Below are positions 8,690-18,293 of a DNA stretch of 64,000 nucleotides, one piece after another; position 1 is the first letter of the stretch; every line of letters starts with the position of its first letter. The notes under the pieces were generated by a model. That model made no database searches. It worked only from the letters and a program-made list of their open reading frames with translations, and was not told the origin of the DNA. Both the position numbers and the translations under genes were made by a program. The stretch is from an uncultured Paracoccaceae bacterium (lineage in GTDB: Bacteria > Pseudomonadota > Alphaproteobacteria > Rhodobacterales > Rhodobacteraceae). The DNA is taken from the NCBI GenBank assembly GCA_937924905.1, contig CALDUK010000006.1, positions 1-64,000 of the forward strand, in the 5' to 3' direction.

Positions 8690-9689
8690 AGCGGATCCTC
8701 GGGTCGAGCACGCCATACAGGATATCGGCGATCAGATTGAACAGAACGATCAGAATGGCGAAAATGAACGTCAGCGTTTGTACCATGGGCAGGTCATTGC
8801 CCTGAATAGCGGTGATCAACAGCTGGCCGATGCCATTCACCTTGAACACCTGCTCCGTGATAATTGCGCCGCCGAAAATCGCCGGAATGCCAATCGCAAT
8901 AACCGTGACCACCGGGATCAGACTGTTCCGCAAGACATGAACCAGCACCACCACCTTTTCGCTTAACCCTTTGGCGCGGGCGGTGCGCACATAATCCTGG
9001 TTCAGATTGTCCAGCATACTGGCGCGCATAAAGCGGCTTAGTTGCGAGGTGATCTGCAACGCCAGCACCATCACCGGCATCACCATCTGGCGCAGCTGTA
9101 CCTTGAAACTCTCCCAGTCGGTGACGGTATGCGTCGTGTCATAGATCGACGGGAACCAGCCCAGCCAGACGCTGAAAATCACAATCACCAGAACGCCGCT
9201 GAAAAATGGTGGCACGGAAAAGCCGACCATGGTGATAAACGTGCCCGCGTTGTCGAACCAGCTATACTGGCGATACGCGGAATAAATCCCGATGGGCAGC
9301 GCAATAAGAATGGCCACCACATAGGCGGTGCCGACAACCCAAAGGGTCTGCGGCAAGCGCTGCACCACAATGTCCATGACCGGCGACCGGGTCTGCCACG
9401 AAATCACCCGCTGCTGGCCTTCGCTCCAGCTGGTGCCAAAGACCAGGTCGGCAAAATAAAGCGGCTCGACCACAAAGAACTGATACAGCCACTTGGGAAA
9501 GGCCACATACCAGGGCGCGCCAACACCCAACGCTTCCCGCATCCGTTCGCGCACTTCGGGCGGAATGGTCAAAGGCTGGCTGGCCATCGGGTCACCGGGC
9601 GCCAGCTTCAGCAGCAGGAAAATCACAAGGCTGATGAACAACAGCGTCGGAACGCTCAGGATCAGCCGTCGGATGGTAAAGGTCAGCAT
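8682..9689 (-). CDS. ABC transporter permease, OppB/DppB type
   Basis: A 335-aa inner-membrane permease pairing with the OppC-type product. It starts TIRRLILSVPTLLFISLVIF and has the OppB-type LKLAPGDP motif, a long periplasmic segment, and the EAA loop RTARAKGLSEKVVVLVHVLRN. About six membrane spans are visible. The ATG at 9689 follows GAGGCG. It lies just after the binding-protein gene (gap 51 bases) and overlaps the next permease, so all three are likely one transcript. The periplasmic insert between the first two spans (LYQFFVVEPLYFADLVFGTSW) is common among opine and dipeptide permeases and does not fix the substrate. Confidence 0.92.
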   Translation of the reverse strand: MLTFTIRRLILSVPTLLFISLVIFLLLKLAPGDPMASQPLTIPPEVRERMREALGVGAPWYVAFPKWLYQFFVVEPLYFADLVFGTSWSEGQQRVISWQTRSPVMDIVVQRLPQTLWVVGTAYVVAILIALPIGIYSAYRQYSWFDNAGTFITMVGFSVPPFFSGVLVIVIFSVWLGWFPSIYDTTHTVTDWESFKVQLRQMVMPVMVLALQITSQLSRFMRASMLDNLNQDYVRTARAKGLSEKVVVLVHVLRNSLIPVVTVIAIGIPAIFGGAIITEQVFKVNGIGQLLITAIQGNDLPMVQTLTFIFAILIVLFNLIADILYGVLDPRIRYD

Positions 9690-9740
9690 GCCCGCGCCTC
9701 ACAAGGGCAGGGCGGGGTTACCCCCGCCCCACACAACGGA

Positions 9741-11456
9741 TCAGTTTCCGACCCGGTACCAGTCAGCGATGTTCCACAACTCGCTGTCCCAGACATTCAG
9801 CTTCACACCGCCCAGGCTATTCGCATGCGCCGACAGCCGACCACGGTGAACCAGCGGGATCATCCCGCCATTTTCCACGATCATATCGTTCAGCTGATGC
9901 GCAATCTTGGCGCGCTCGGCGATGTCGGCGGTGTTTGCAAGCTGTGCATGCAACGCGTCGTATTCGTCCATGCAGAACCGGCTGATATTCTCGCCCTGCC
10001 ATTGCGACGCAGGCGATGGCGCCTTGTCGCACAAACCGTTGCCCAGATAGACCTGAGGATCGGTGCCGCTGAACGTGTTGGCGTACATCTGCACATCGGC
10101 ATAGAACTTCTGGAACGTGTCCGGGCTGCCCGGATCACCGCCAAAAAAGACCGAGGCATCGATGTTGCGCAGCTCGGTTTCAATGCCGATCTCGCTCCAC
10201 CACTGCTTGATCAACGCCTGAAAATCCTGGCGCACAGCATTGGTCGAGGTTTGATACAGGATCGACAAAGGCACGCCGTCCTTTTCACGAATGCCGTCGC
10301 CATCGGTGTCAACGATACCGGCATCATCCAGCATCTTGTTGGCGCCCGCGATGTCCTGCGTATCGCAGCTTAGGTTGGTCGAGGCATAGACCTCAGGCGC
10401 AGGCACCCAGTTGCAGGTTACCTTGCCCGCATCGCCATAGCCGATTTCCACCAAAAGCGGCCGGTCAATCGCCATCGACATCGCCTTGTAAACCGCCGGA
10501 TCACCCAGGAACGGATGCGGTTTAACGACAGCGCGCTCATCCGGCCCAAGCGCGGGGTCGGGGTTTGTGGTGTTCAGCATGATGCGTTCCACCAACGGGC
10601 CAAAGCCGGCCACGGGCGAACCTTTGCCTGCTTCTTTCATCTTTGCGATGACATCGGGGGCCAGTTGAAGGTTCCAGGCATAGTCAAACTCGCCCGTTTC
10701 CATAACCGCCCGACCCGCAGCCGTCGCATCGCCGCCACCTTTGAAGGTCACCGACGCAAAGGCGGGTTTGCCATTTTCGCGAAAATTCTCATTGGAGGCA
10801 TAGGTGATCACGTCATTCGGTTTGAAATCGGTGACAGTGAACGGGCCGGTGCCGATGGGTCCAAAATTCGCATCGGTGCATTCCGGCGCGCTGGCGCCCA
10901 GACAATCGGCGAATTGCGCGGCCTGAATAATCGGGGCTTCATTGCCAACAAACGGACCATAAGGATTGGGCGTTGGCTTGTCGAAGGTCACAACAACCGT
11001 CAACTCGTCCGGTGTCTCGACGCTGGTGACACCTTCGTATTTAGTGCCCTGCGCACAGCCGCCTTCGGGATGCGTGCAATATTCATAGGTAAACTTGGCA
11101 TCCGCACTGGTCAGGGCCGAGCCATCAGACCAGACCAGACCCGGCGTGATCTTCCAGGTGATCTGCGTCAGATCTTCGCTGACGCCGCCATTGGCCACAG
11201 TCGGGACTTCGTCCACCAACCAGGCCGTCAGATTGCCGTTTTCGTCATAGCGCGCCAGGGGTTCGATCACCAAAGACGCGGCTTCGATATCTTTGGTGCC
11301 GCCTGACAAATACGGGTTCAGGATCGACGGGGCCTGCCAATAGATGATCTTGACCTCGCCATCACGCCCGCGTTCGCCCTCGTGGCCTTCGGCCAGGGCA
11401 GCAGTGGACACCGCGCAAAACGCAGTTGCGCCCAAAAGGGCTGTCACAAGTCTCAT
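9741..11456 (-). CDS. Periplasmic solute-binding protein, peptide/opine type (SBP_bac_5)
   Basis: A 571-aa secreted binding protein. The start MRLVTALLGATAFCAVSTAALA is a signal peptide with a cleavage site after ALA (residue 22), and CAAGGAG precedes the ATG at 11456. The mature chain begins with an acidic, Gly-rich stretch, then APSILNPYLSGGTKDIEAAS, the typical entry to cluster C peptide-binding proteins. A DGDGIREKDG segment near 395-405 is a calcium-loop-like insert, seen in several family members. It presents substrate to the two downstream permeases, and the ATPase is on the divergent transcript. Ligands of this family include oligopeptides, opines and glutathione; the sequence alone does not choose. 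Confidence 0.9.
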   Translation of the reverse strand: MRLVTALLGATAFCAVSTAALAEGHEGERGRDGEVKIIYWQAPSILNPYLSGGTKDIEAASLVIEPLARYDENGNLTAWLVDEVPTVANGGVSEDLTQITWKITPGLVWSDGSALTSADAKFTYEYCTHPEGGCAQGTKYEGVTSVETPDELTVVVTFDKPTPNPYGPFVGNEAPIIQAAQFADCLGASAPECTDANFGPIGTGPFTVTDFKPNDVITYASNENFRENGKPAFASVTFKGGGDATAAGRAVMETGEFDYAWNLQLAPDVIAKMKEAGKGSPVAGFGPLVERIMLNTTNPDPALGPDERAVVKPHPFLGDPAVYKAMSMAIDRPLLVEIGYGDAGKVTCNWVPAPEVYASTNLSCDTQDIAGANKMLDDAGIVDTDGDGIREKDGVPLSILYQTSTNAVRQDFQALIKQWWSEIGIETELRNIDASVFFGGDPGSPDTFQKFYADVQMYANTFSGTDPQVYLGNGLCDKAPSPASQWQGENISRFCMDEYDALHAQLANTADIAERAKIAHQLNDMIVENGGMIPLVHRGRLSAHANSLGGVKLNVWDSELWNIADWYRVGN

Positions 11457-11800
11457 GGGTTTACTCCTTGTTGTAGATCGCGCGCCAAAGGCTCTGTCAC
11501 AGGAACAGGCAGGAGGACTGTTTTTTTTCGGGCTGCTTTTGTTTTGCGGGCCACGTTTCAACTTCTTCCGTTGATGTCCCACCCCCCATAGGCGCGGACC
11601 TCTTGATCTTCGTCCGAAAGCTCAATCCATTGCAAGCATTGAGGTTTGCTCTGTCAGACAATTCTGCATTTCATCTTCAATTTCGGTCGCAGATTAGGCA
11701 CTTCGTTCCTCGGTCGGCTCAAAGCAGGGCAGTGGGCAACCACGAATTGACGCGCCCCGTCACCGGCACTAGCGTCTGACAGGTCAGGGAAAGGGCTGTC
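11457..11800. other. Divergent intergenic region between binding protein and ATPase genes
   Basis: This 344-base gap has no convincing gene. It contains an eight-base T run near 11520, and outward promoters are expected in both directions for the two halves of the importer. The best plus-strand promoter candidate is listed separately. I found no clear palindromic operator shared by the two directions. Confidence 0.6.
11747..11775 (+). promoter_or_regulatory. Candidate promoter for ABC ATPase-deacetylase operon
   Basis: TTGACG (11747-11752) is followed after exactly 17 bases by TAGCGT (11770-11775). This would start RNA about 18 bases before the ATG at 11801, leaving just enough leader for the GGGAAAGGG ribosome-binding stretch. 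It is a sequence match only. Confidence 0.4.
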
Positions 11801-13621
11801 ATGCTGGACCAACCGCTTGCCTCGCTCAAACAGCTTCGGGTCGAATTTCAAACCAAAGACGGCCCGGTCGTTGCGGTCGAAGACGTCAGCTTCGACATCA
11901 AGCCGGGCGAAACCGTGGCCGTCGTCGGTGAATCCGGCTCGGGCAAATCGGTGTCGTCGCTGTCGCTCATGCGTCTGGTCGAATTTGGCGGCGGCCAGAT
12001 TGCAGGCGGCCAGTTGCTTTTTGACCGGGGCGCCGACAAGGGCGGCGTGATCGACGTCTCGAAAGCGGGCGACAACGCGATGCGCACCATTCGCGGCAAC
12101 GAAATCGGGATGATCTTTCAGGAACCGATGACATCCCTAAACCCGGTGTTTACCATCGGGCGCCAACTGACCGAAGGACTTCGCGTTCACAAAGGGCTCT
12201 CGAAAGACGCCGCCAACGAACGCGCAATAGACCTGCTGCGTCAGGTTCGCATTCCCGAACCCGAACAACGGATGAAGCAATACCCGCACGAACTGTCCGG
12301 CGGCATGCGCCAACGCATTGTCATCGCAATCGCACTGGCCTGCGAACCCCGATTGTTAATTGCCGACGAACCGACGACCGCGCTTGACGTCACGATCCAG
12401 GCCGAAATCCTCGCGCTCATAGACCGGTTGAAACGCGAAACCGGAACGGCGGTCATGTTCATCACCCATGACATGGCGGTGGTCGCGCAAATGGCCGACC
12501 GGGTGGTTGTCATGTTTCGGGGGAACAAAGTGGAAGAGGGGCCTGTCGAAGAAATCTTCGTGGCCCCGAAACATCCATACACAAAGGCCCTGCTTGCGGC
12601 GGTGCCGAAGCTGGGTGAAATGAAAGGCACGAGCGCACCAATTCCGATGCGGCTCATGGGTGATAAGGACACCAAAGCGACGCCTATCGTCCCGTCAGAG
12701 GATAAGGTGCTTTTGGATGTCAAAAACCTGACTACACGATTCCCGGTTAAGGGCGGGTTTTTTAGGCGTACGGTGGCCAATGTTCACGCCGTCGAAGACG
12801 TATCGTTTCAGGTAAAGTCCGGCCAAACCCTTAGTTTGGTTGGGGAATCTGGTTGCGGCAAATCCTCATGCGGTCGCTCTGTGCTGCGTCTGGTCGAACC
12901 GCATTCAGGCCAGATATTGCTGGATAATCAGGACGTCATTGCGTTTTCCCAACCCGAACTGCGCCGCGCCAGACGCGACATGCAGATGATATTTCAGGAC
13001 CCTTTCGCCTCTTTGAACCCGCAAATGAAGCTCGAAGACCAGGTTTCTGAACCACTTGTTAATTACGGGATCGGCACAGCCGAGGAACGCGCCGACACGG
13101 TCGCAAAGCTGTTTGACCGGGTCGAATTGCCCCGCAGTTTCCTGCGTCGTTATCCCCATGAAATGTCTGGTGGCCAACGCCAGCGGATCGCCATTGCCAG
13201 GGCTTTGGCCTTGAATCCAAAGCTAATTATCGCGGACGAAGCCGTCTCGGCGCTGGATGTATCCGTGCAGGCGCAGGTGCTGAATTTGCTGATGGAACTG
13301 CAAGCCGAACTGGGTATTTCCATGCTTTTCATAAGCCACGACATGGCCGTCGTAGAACGCGTAAGTCATTCAGTCGGCGTGATGTTTTTGGGTCGTATCG
13401 TCGAAATCGGCCCCCGCCCCGCCATCTTCGAAGACCCGCGCCACGACTATACAAAGTCACTTCTTGCGGCCGTTCCGGTTGCGGATCCAAGGCAGCGAAA
13501 ATCCGATAAAGACCTGAATTTCAAGCCTATTCCGTCCCCGATTTTCCCGGTTAACCACACCCCCGCCCCAAGTCTCTATGACGAGGTCACACCGGGGCAT
13601 TTTGTATTGAAATCCGCATGA
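11801..13621 (+). CDS. Fused double ABC ATPase, OppD-OppF type
   Basis: A 606-aa ATPase with two complete nucleotide-binding domains. Domain 1 has Walker A GESGSGKS (43-50), LSGG (165-168) and Walker B LLIADEP (185-191). Domain 2 has Walker A GESGCGKS (348-355), a MSGGQRQR signature and LIIADEAVSALD. Each domain ends in the oligopeptide-type C-terminal extension (KHPYTKALLAAVP; then HDYTKSLLAAVP). Domain 2 has Ala instead of Pro after the Walker B glutamate (DEA), common in OppF. The fusion supplies both subunits for the divergent permease pair. ATPases and core importer are on separate, divergent transcripts. Its stop overlaps the deacetylase start as ATGA. Confidence 0.93.
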   Translation: MLDQPLASLKQLRVEFQTKDGPVVAVEDVSFDIKPGETVAVVGESGSGKSVSSLSLMRLVEFGGGQIAGGQLLFDRGADKGGVIDVSKAGDNAMRTIRGNEIGMIFQEPMTSLNPVFTIGRQLTEGLRVHKGLSKDAANERAIDLLRQVRIPEPEQRMKQYPHELSGGMRQRIVIAIALACEPRLLIADEPTTALDVTIQAEILALIDRLKRETGTAVMFITHDMAVVAQMADRVVVMFRGNKVEEGPVEEIFVAPKHPYTKALLAAVPKLGEMKGTSAPIPMRLMGDKDTKATPIVPSEDKVLLDVKNLTTRFPVKGGFFRRTVANVHAVEDVSFQVKSGQTLSLVGESGCGKSSCGRSVLRLVEPHSGQILLDNQDVIAFSQPELRRARRDMQMIFQDPFASLNPQMKLEDQVSEPLVNYGIGTAEERADTVAKLFDRVELPRSFLRRYPHEMSGGQRQRIAIARALALNPKLIIADEAVSALDVSVQAQVLNLLMELQAELGISMLFISHDMAVVERVSHSVGVMFLGRIVEIGPRPAIFEDPRHDYTKSLLAAVPVADPRQRKSDKDLNFKPIPSPIFPVNHTPAPSLYDEVTPGHFVLKSA

Positions 13622-14781
13622 CCCAAACCCCCCGCGATATCCTGAATGCCCTGGTGTCCTTCCCGACGGTCAGCCGAGATACGAACGTGCCGTTAATAGA
13701 TTGGGTTGAAACCTATCTAACCGATCTTGGCGTGCGTGCGCACCGGATGCCCAAAGCGGATGACCCGACAAAACACGCGATCTTTTGCAGCGTCGGGCCC
13801 GAGGTCGAAGGTGGAATTGTCCTTTCAGGTCATACAGATGTGGTGCCCGTGGACGGGCAGAACTGGTCGTCCGATCCATGGACCGTCGTTGAAAAAGACG
13901 GCAAATTATATGGGCGCGGCACCTGTGACATGAAGGGTTTCGACGCGCTCGCCTTGCATGCGCTGCAATATGCTTTGTTAAGCGACCTTAAGCGTCCGTT
14001 ACAAATCGCGCTTTCATTTGACGAAGAAATCGGATGCACGGGCGCGCCTCCGTTAATAAATGCCATGGCGGATGCCGGTTTGCCCAAGGCGCAAGCCGCG
14101 ATCATCGGCGAACCTTCGATGATGGCCTGTGTCACCGGGCACAAGGGAAGCGATGGATTTAACCTACATTTCAAAGGGTTCGAGGTTCATTCGTCGCTGA
14201 TGCACACAGGCGTTAACGCGATTATGGAAGGTGCCAAGCTGATCGATTGGGCCAACCAGGTTAACGCCGGCAATGCCGCCGCCGCGCCATCGGCTGTTGC
14301 AAAGATTTTCAACCCGCCCTGGACCACTTTGCATGTCGGTCTGATCGAGGGTGGAACGGCCCATAACATCACGGCGGGCGATTGCCATTTTGCGTTGGAT
14401 TTCAGACTGATACCGGATGAAACAGCCGAAGACTGGCTGGCGCGCATCCGCGCCAAAGTCGCCGAAATTGAGGCTCAGATGAAGGCCGTTGCCCCGTCGT
14501 CGGAAATCATTGTCACGCCAATGTTCGGCGTCCCGCCGCTTCGCCCGGAACAAGACGGCGCAGCCGAACATTTGGTCCGCCGGATCACCGGAGACAACGC
14601 AACCCATGTGGTCAGCTATGGCACAGAAGCCGGGCATTTTCAGGCCGCCGGATATTCAGCCGTGGTGTGTGGCCCGGGCGATATTTCCCAAGCACATCAA
14701 GCAGATGAGTATCTTTCTGTGGCCCAGTTCGAAGCCGGTGAAGCCTTTCTCAGGCGTGTCATCGACAGCCTTTGCGATTAA
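13618..14781 (+). CDS. argE: ArgE/M20-family N-acyl amino acid deacetylase
   Basis: A 387-aa metallo-hydrolase of the M20 family, close to acetylornithine deacetylase. Metal and catalytic positions are visible: H72 and D74 in SGHTDVVP, D104 in GRGTCDMKGFDA, and E136/E137 in SFDEEIGC. The dimerisation insert begins near GHKGSDGFNLHFKG, and HSSLMHTG carries its conserved histidine. It is translationally coupled (ATGA) to the ABC ATPase. A catabolic role, deacylating an imported N-acyl amino acid or peptide, is therefore as likely as arginine biosynthesis. Several TTA codons, rare in the neighbourhood, appear near 13690-14060. The stop overlaps the helicase stop tail to tail by 4 bases. Confidence 0.85.
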   Translation: MTQTPRDILNALVSFPTVSRDTNVPLIDWVETYLTDLGVRAHRMPKADDPTKHAIFCSVGPEVEGGIVLSGHTDVVPVDGQNWSSDPWTVVEKDGKLYGRGTCDMKGFDALALHALQYALLSDLKRPLQIALSFDEEIGCTGAPPLINAMADAGLPKAQAAIIGEPSMMACVTGHKGSDGFNLHFKGFEVHSSLMHTGVNAIMEGAKLIDWANQVNAGNAAAAPSAVAKIFNPPWTTLHVGLIEGGTAHNITAGDCHFALDFRLIPDETAEDWLARIRAKVAEIEAQMKAVAPSSEIIVTPMFGVPPLRPEQDGAAEHLVRRITGDNATHVVSYGTEAGHFQAAGYSAVVCGPGDISQAHQADEYLSVAQFEAGEAFLRRVIDSLCD

Positions 14782-17204
14782 GGTTGATTGATCGTTTCCA
14801 ACCCGGCTGCCACCATTAACCTTTCGGCTTCGGCAGCAAGAATACGTTCGCGCCCTTCCCCATGGATCGGGATTCGTCCGGGTTCCAAAAACAGCGGCGC
14901 GGCCAGAGGGGTGATCCGGTCCAACACCATATGTTCGACGCGCCCGCCCGTGCGCCTCAACATTTCGTCGATCCGGCCAAAATCGACCAGGCCACGCATG
15001 GCCTCTTCGCGGGTGATTTGAACCAACAGATGGTCCGGGTCGTATTTCATTAACGTATCGTAAAGAATATCCGATGAAAACGTCGCCTGCCGCCCGCTTC
15101 TGCGCTGCGCGCCATAGTTTCGTTCCAGCATCATCGAAATCGTCGCCGTTGCCTTGAACGTGCGCTTCATCACCGCATTCCCTGACATCCAGGTTTCAAA
15201 CGCGGCGCGCAGTGCATCGGCTTTGAAAAGCGGCTCAGGATCAGGTACTTGTTCCAGCCCCCACACCAGAACGGCATAGTCTGTCGCGACAAATCCCAGC
15301 GGCGCCAGTCCCTGATCTTCCATTTGATGGGTGATCAGCAGGCCCAGGGTTTGCATCGCATTTCGGCCTGCAAACCCGTAAATGCACGTGTTTTGCCGCC
15401 CGTCATGGGGAAAGCTCTCGACCAGAATGTGATTGGCCTCTGGCAGCTTTGACCGTTGACTTTGCAGCCCCAGCCATTCGGCGGTATGGGCTGGCAGCCG
15501 CGCAAAGTCTTTTTCGCGAAACATCTCTAGAATTCTGTGGGTTAGCTGGGTCGAGGTGGCAAATTTCGTCCCATTAAACACAGCAATTTTCGGCGCCTTG
15601 TCCGCGCGGCGGGTGACCTGAACGGTCATTTCCTTCAGACCTTCGTAGCGCACGATCTGACCGCCGATCAAAAACGTATCGCCGGGGGTCAGCGAGGCTG
15701 CGAACCCTTCTTCAATTTCGCCTAAAGGCTTGCCCCCCATGCGATTTTTCAGCCGAACTTTCAGCGTTTCAGTATCAATGATTGTGCCAAGATTGCGCCG
15801 GATATGGGCGGGGGCGCGAGGGTCGCGCAATGCCCAGCGCCCATCCTTGATCTGTCTTAACCGCTGCCATCGATCATAGGCGCGCAGCGCATAGCCACCG
15901 GTTGCCACCAGATCAAGGCAGGCCTCGAATTTATCGCGTGTCAGGTCTTTGTAAGCGCCAGCTGTGCGAAAAGACTGATAAAGAGTTTCTGCGTCGAACG
16001 GTCCCCGGCACGCGCGGATCAAGATATGCTGACACAACACATCGCGGGGGCCCGGACCGCGCGGGTCGCCATCCAGGTCAGCCGCTTTCACAGCATCCAA
16101 AGCGGCAACGCATTCGACGATTTCAAAGCGATTTGCCGGTACAATCAACGCTTTAGACGGTGCATTATAGCGGTGATTGGCGCGCCCGATCCGCTGTACA
16201 AGCCGTTTCACATTCTTGGGCGCACCGACCTGAATGATCAGATCAACGTCCCCCCAGTCGATGCCCAGATCAAGCGTGCCAGTGCAAACAATGGCCCGCA
16301 ATTCCCCGGCGACCATCGCCGCTTCCACCTTTTGACGTTGCGCTTTCGCAAGCGAGCCATGGTGAATGCCGATCGGCAGGTCATCAGTGTTTTGCAGCCA
16401 AAGCGCATGAAAGAACAGTTCGGCCTGGGCGCGGGTGTTATGGAAAATTAACGTGGTTTTGTGTTTCTTGACTTCGTCCAGCACCGCCGGAATGGCATAG
16501 GCCGCCCCGCCGCCTGACCAAGGCGGGCGTTCCTGTGTTTCTAGCATCGCGATGTCCGGTTCGGGCCCGGGGTCGGCATGCAAGATGGGGCAAGGGTCGG
16601 GATGACAGGCCAGAAAACTGGCGATGGATACAGGGTCTTCGACCGTGGCCGACAGGCCGACGCGCCGCATGTTGGGGCACATGGCCTGCAATTCGGCGAG
16701 ACAAAGCATCAGTTGATCACCGCGCTTCGATTCTGCAAGTGCGTGAATTTCATCGACAATCACGCGGCTGACGTCTGCGAACATTTTCGGTGCGTCTTCA
16801 TATGACAGTAACAGCGCAAGGCTTTCAGGGGTGGTCAGTAAAATATGCGGCGGGTCTACGCGCTGACGCTTCTTTTGGGTCGCGGTCGTGTCGCCGGTGC
16901 GGTCTTCGACACGAATGGGAAGGGCCAAGTCGTTGATCGGGGTGCCAAGGTTCCGCCGGATGTCGGCCGCCAGCGCCTTGAGCGGCGAGACATAGATGGT
17001 GTGCAGCCCGTTGTGCCGATCCTCTGCCAGGTCGATAAGCGTCGGCAGAAATCCTGCCAGCGTTTTGCCGCCCCCGGTGGGCGCAATCAGCAAAAGAGAC
17101 GGCAGGTGGGCTTTTTCCGCCATTTCAACCTGATGGGGATGCGCGTGCCATCCGCGCGACGCGAACCAATCGTTGAAACGAACAGGCAGGCCGCCGTCAG
17201 GCAT
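14778..17204 (-). CDS. Lhr-type ligase-associated DEXH-box DNA helicase
   Basis: An 808-aa superfamily 2 helicase of the Lhr group. Walker A is APTGGGKT (41-48), Walker B is VIVDEIHAL (DEIH box), and motif III is LSATVED. Domain 2 carries IVCTGTLDLGIDWGDVD and QRIGRANHRY (motif VI). The C-terminal half has the Lhr winged-helix and beta-barrel regions. Length and motifs match the ligase-associated damage-response helicases, usually encoded beside an ATP-dependent DNA ligase, a nuclease and a metallophosphoesterase; none of these is adjacent here. The ATG at 17204 (MPDGGLPVRF) overlaps the upstream glycosyltransferase stop by 8 bases; an upstream in-frame start adds only seven residues. Confidence 0.9.
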   Translation of the reverse strand: MPDGGLPVRFNDWFASRGWHAHPHQVEMAEKAHLPSLLLIAPTGGGKTLAGFLPTLIDLAEDRHNGLHTIYVSPLKALAADIRRNLGTPINDLALPIRVEDRTGDTTATQKKRQRVDPPHILLTTPESLALLLSYEDAPKMFADVSRVIVDEIHALAESKRGDQLMLCLAELQAMCPNMRRVGLSATVEDPVSIASFLACHPDPCPILHADPGPEPDIAMLETQERPPWSGGGAAYAIPAVLDEVKKHKTTLIFHNTRAQAELFFHALWLQNTDDLPIGIHHGSLAKAQRQKVEAAMVAGELRAIVCTGTLDLGIDWGDVDLIIQVGAPKNVKRLVQRIGRANHRYNAPSKALIVPANRFEIVECVAALDAVKAADLDGDPRGPGPRDVLCQHILIRACRGPFDAETLYQSFRTAGAYKDLTRDKFEACLDLVATGGYALRAYDRWQRLRQIKDGRWALRDPRAPAHIRRNLGTIIDTETLKVRLKNRMGGKPLGEIEEGFAASLTPGDTFLIGGQIVRYEGLKEMTVQVTRRADKAPKIAVFNGTKFATSTQLTHRILEMFREKDFARLPAHTAEWLGLQSQRSKLPEANHILVESFPHDGRQNTCIYGFAGRNAMQTLGLLITHQMEDQGLAPLGFVATDYAVLVWGLEQVPDPEPLFKADALRAAFETWMSGNAVMKRTFKATATISMMLERNYGAQRRSGRQATFSSDILYDTLMKYDPDHLLVQITREEAMRGLVDFGRIDEMLRRTGGRVEHMVLDRITPLAAPLFLEPGRIPIHGEGRERILAAEAERLMVAAGLETINQP

Positions 17205-18195
17205 TGGCGGGTGCAAGACCAGCAAGGCGCATGAGATCGTTGAACAATGGGCCTTTCTTCAAGGCTGCGATCTTGGCTTTGTGCGCGTCGACGGCCTGTT
17301 GGTGCAGATCGACCAGGGCCGGATCGCGCATCAATTGGTCTAGTTCTTCTTCCAGCCGCGGGATCTGCGGCAGCATTTCAGTGTTGTTCGAAAACACCTG
17401 ATTGCGGCGGCGAAAGTAGGTTTCGTCAATTCGCCCTTCGGCCACCGCATCGCCGCGCGCGTGTTTTACAAGGAAACTTTCCAGCGACCGCAGCGTATAG
17501 TGGTTCAGCGTGATCAGGTCGAACATGCCGCGTGCATCGGTACCTTTCTGGTGAACGTGGCGCAGCTCGACCGGGAAGTCGCGGCCCGAGCCATCGAGCC
17601 AGCGCAAGTCGCGCGCGACTTCGGGCTTTGCAATCGGCCTGTGATTGCGGATGGCAAGGCGGGGATGGGTGCGGGTGATAGACTTGAAACCCCGGCGGCT
17701 TCGCCATTTGCCCGGTGTCAGACTGGCGCTTTTGGTGAATTGGGCTGCGACGGGTTTGTCTTCGTATTCAACGACATCCCCTATGCCAAAAAGCGTTTCG
17801 GCCATCGTTAAGACGTCGGGGTAGTCCAGTCGTTTCAGCAAGGTCTTCAGCGACGCATCGCCGTCCCGCAGGCAGGGAAACTCATCAACATCGGTCAAAA
17901 AGACATAGTCAGCATCCTGCCAGGCCCGCATACGTTTGCCAAAGGCGATAGCCGTGTTGTGCGCCTGACGTCGCATCGCCGAGCCGTCGGGTGCGAGTGC
18001 CATTGGGTTGGGCAGATGCGTCAGAATGCCGGTGCGATCCAGCTGGTTCAGGATTTCCGCTGTTCCGTCGTCGCAATCGTTGGACAAAACGACGATCTGA
18101 TCAACGCCCATAAGGCGCTGCCAGGCCACCCATTCAAGAATGAAGGGGCCTTCGTTCTTCATCACGGTAAACGTCAGAAGGATCGGGTCGGACAC
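17197..18195 (-). CDS. Glycosyltransferase family 2-like protein
   Basis: A 332-aa soluble protein with the entry motif TVMKNEGPFILEWVAWQRLMGVD, characteristic of Glyco_tranf_2_4-type (PF13704-like) enzymes. A donor-binding SNDCDDGT follows, and YVFLTDVDEF carries the DxD at D102-V-D104. The tail is helical and ends DLMRLAGLAPANA. It probably transfers a sugar to an envelope polysaccharide or glycan, but donor and acceptor cannot be read. The start is GTG at 18195, without a strong ribosome-binding site, so it could be further inside. It is coupled by overlap to the helicase gene, with no obvious functional link. Confidence 0.75.
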   Translation of the reverse strand: MSDPILLTFTVMKNEGPFILEWVAWQRLMGVDQIVVLSNDCDDGTAEILNQLDRTGILTHLPNPMALAPDGSAMRRQAHNTAIAFGKRMRAWQDADYVFLTDVDEFPCLRDGDASLKTLLKRLDYPDVLTMAETLFGIGDVVEYEDKPVAAQFTKSASLTPGKWRSRRGFKSITRTHPRLAIRNHRPIAKPEVARDLRWLDGSGRDFPVELRHVHQKGTDARGMFDLITLNHYTLRSLESFLVKHARGDAVAEGRIDETYFRRRNQVFSNNTEMLPQIPRLEEELDQLMRDPALVDLHQQAVDAHKAKIAALKKGPLFNDLMRLAGLAPANA

Positions 18196-18293
18196 GGCTT
18201 GGTTCTCGCGCTGCTCGTGGCCACGCTAGCACTTCCCATCGTCAAGAAAAACCGGCCCTGATGTTCTAAGCAATCAAGCGACCTGAGAACGGT

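Noticed and set aside
9042-10373. Long open frame of 443 codons opposite the permease and binding-protein genes
   Set aside because: It is antisense to two well-supported genes, its composition (Arg, His, Gln rich) reflects GC-rich shadow coding, and no domain is visible.
11511-11535. T-run near 11520 as a plus-strand terminator
   Set aside because: No stable GC stem directly precedes the T run, and no plus-strand gene ends upstream of it.
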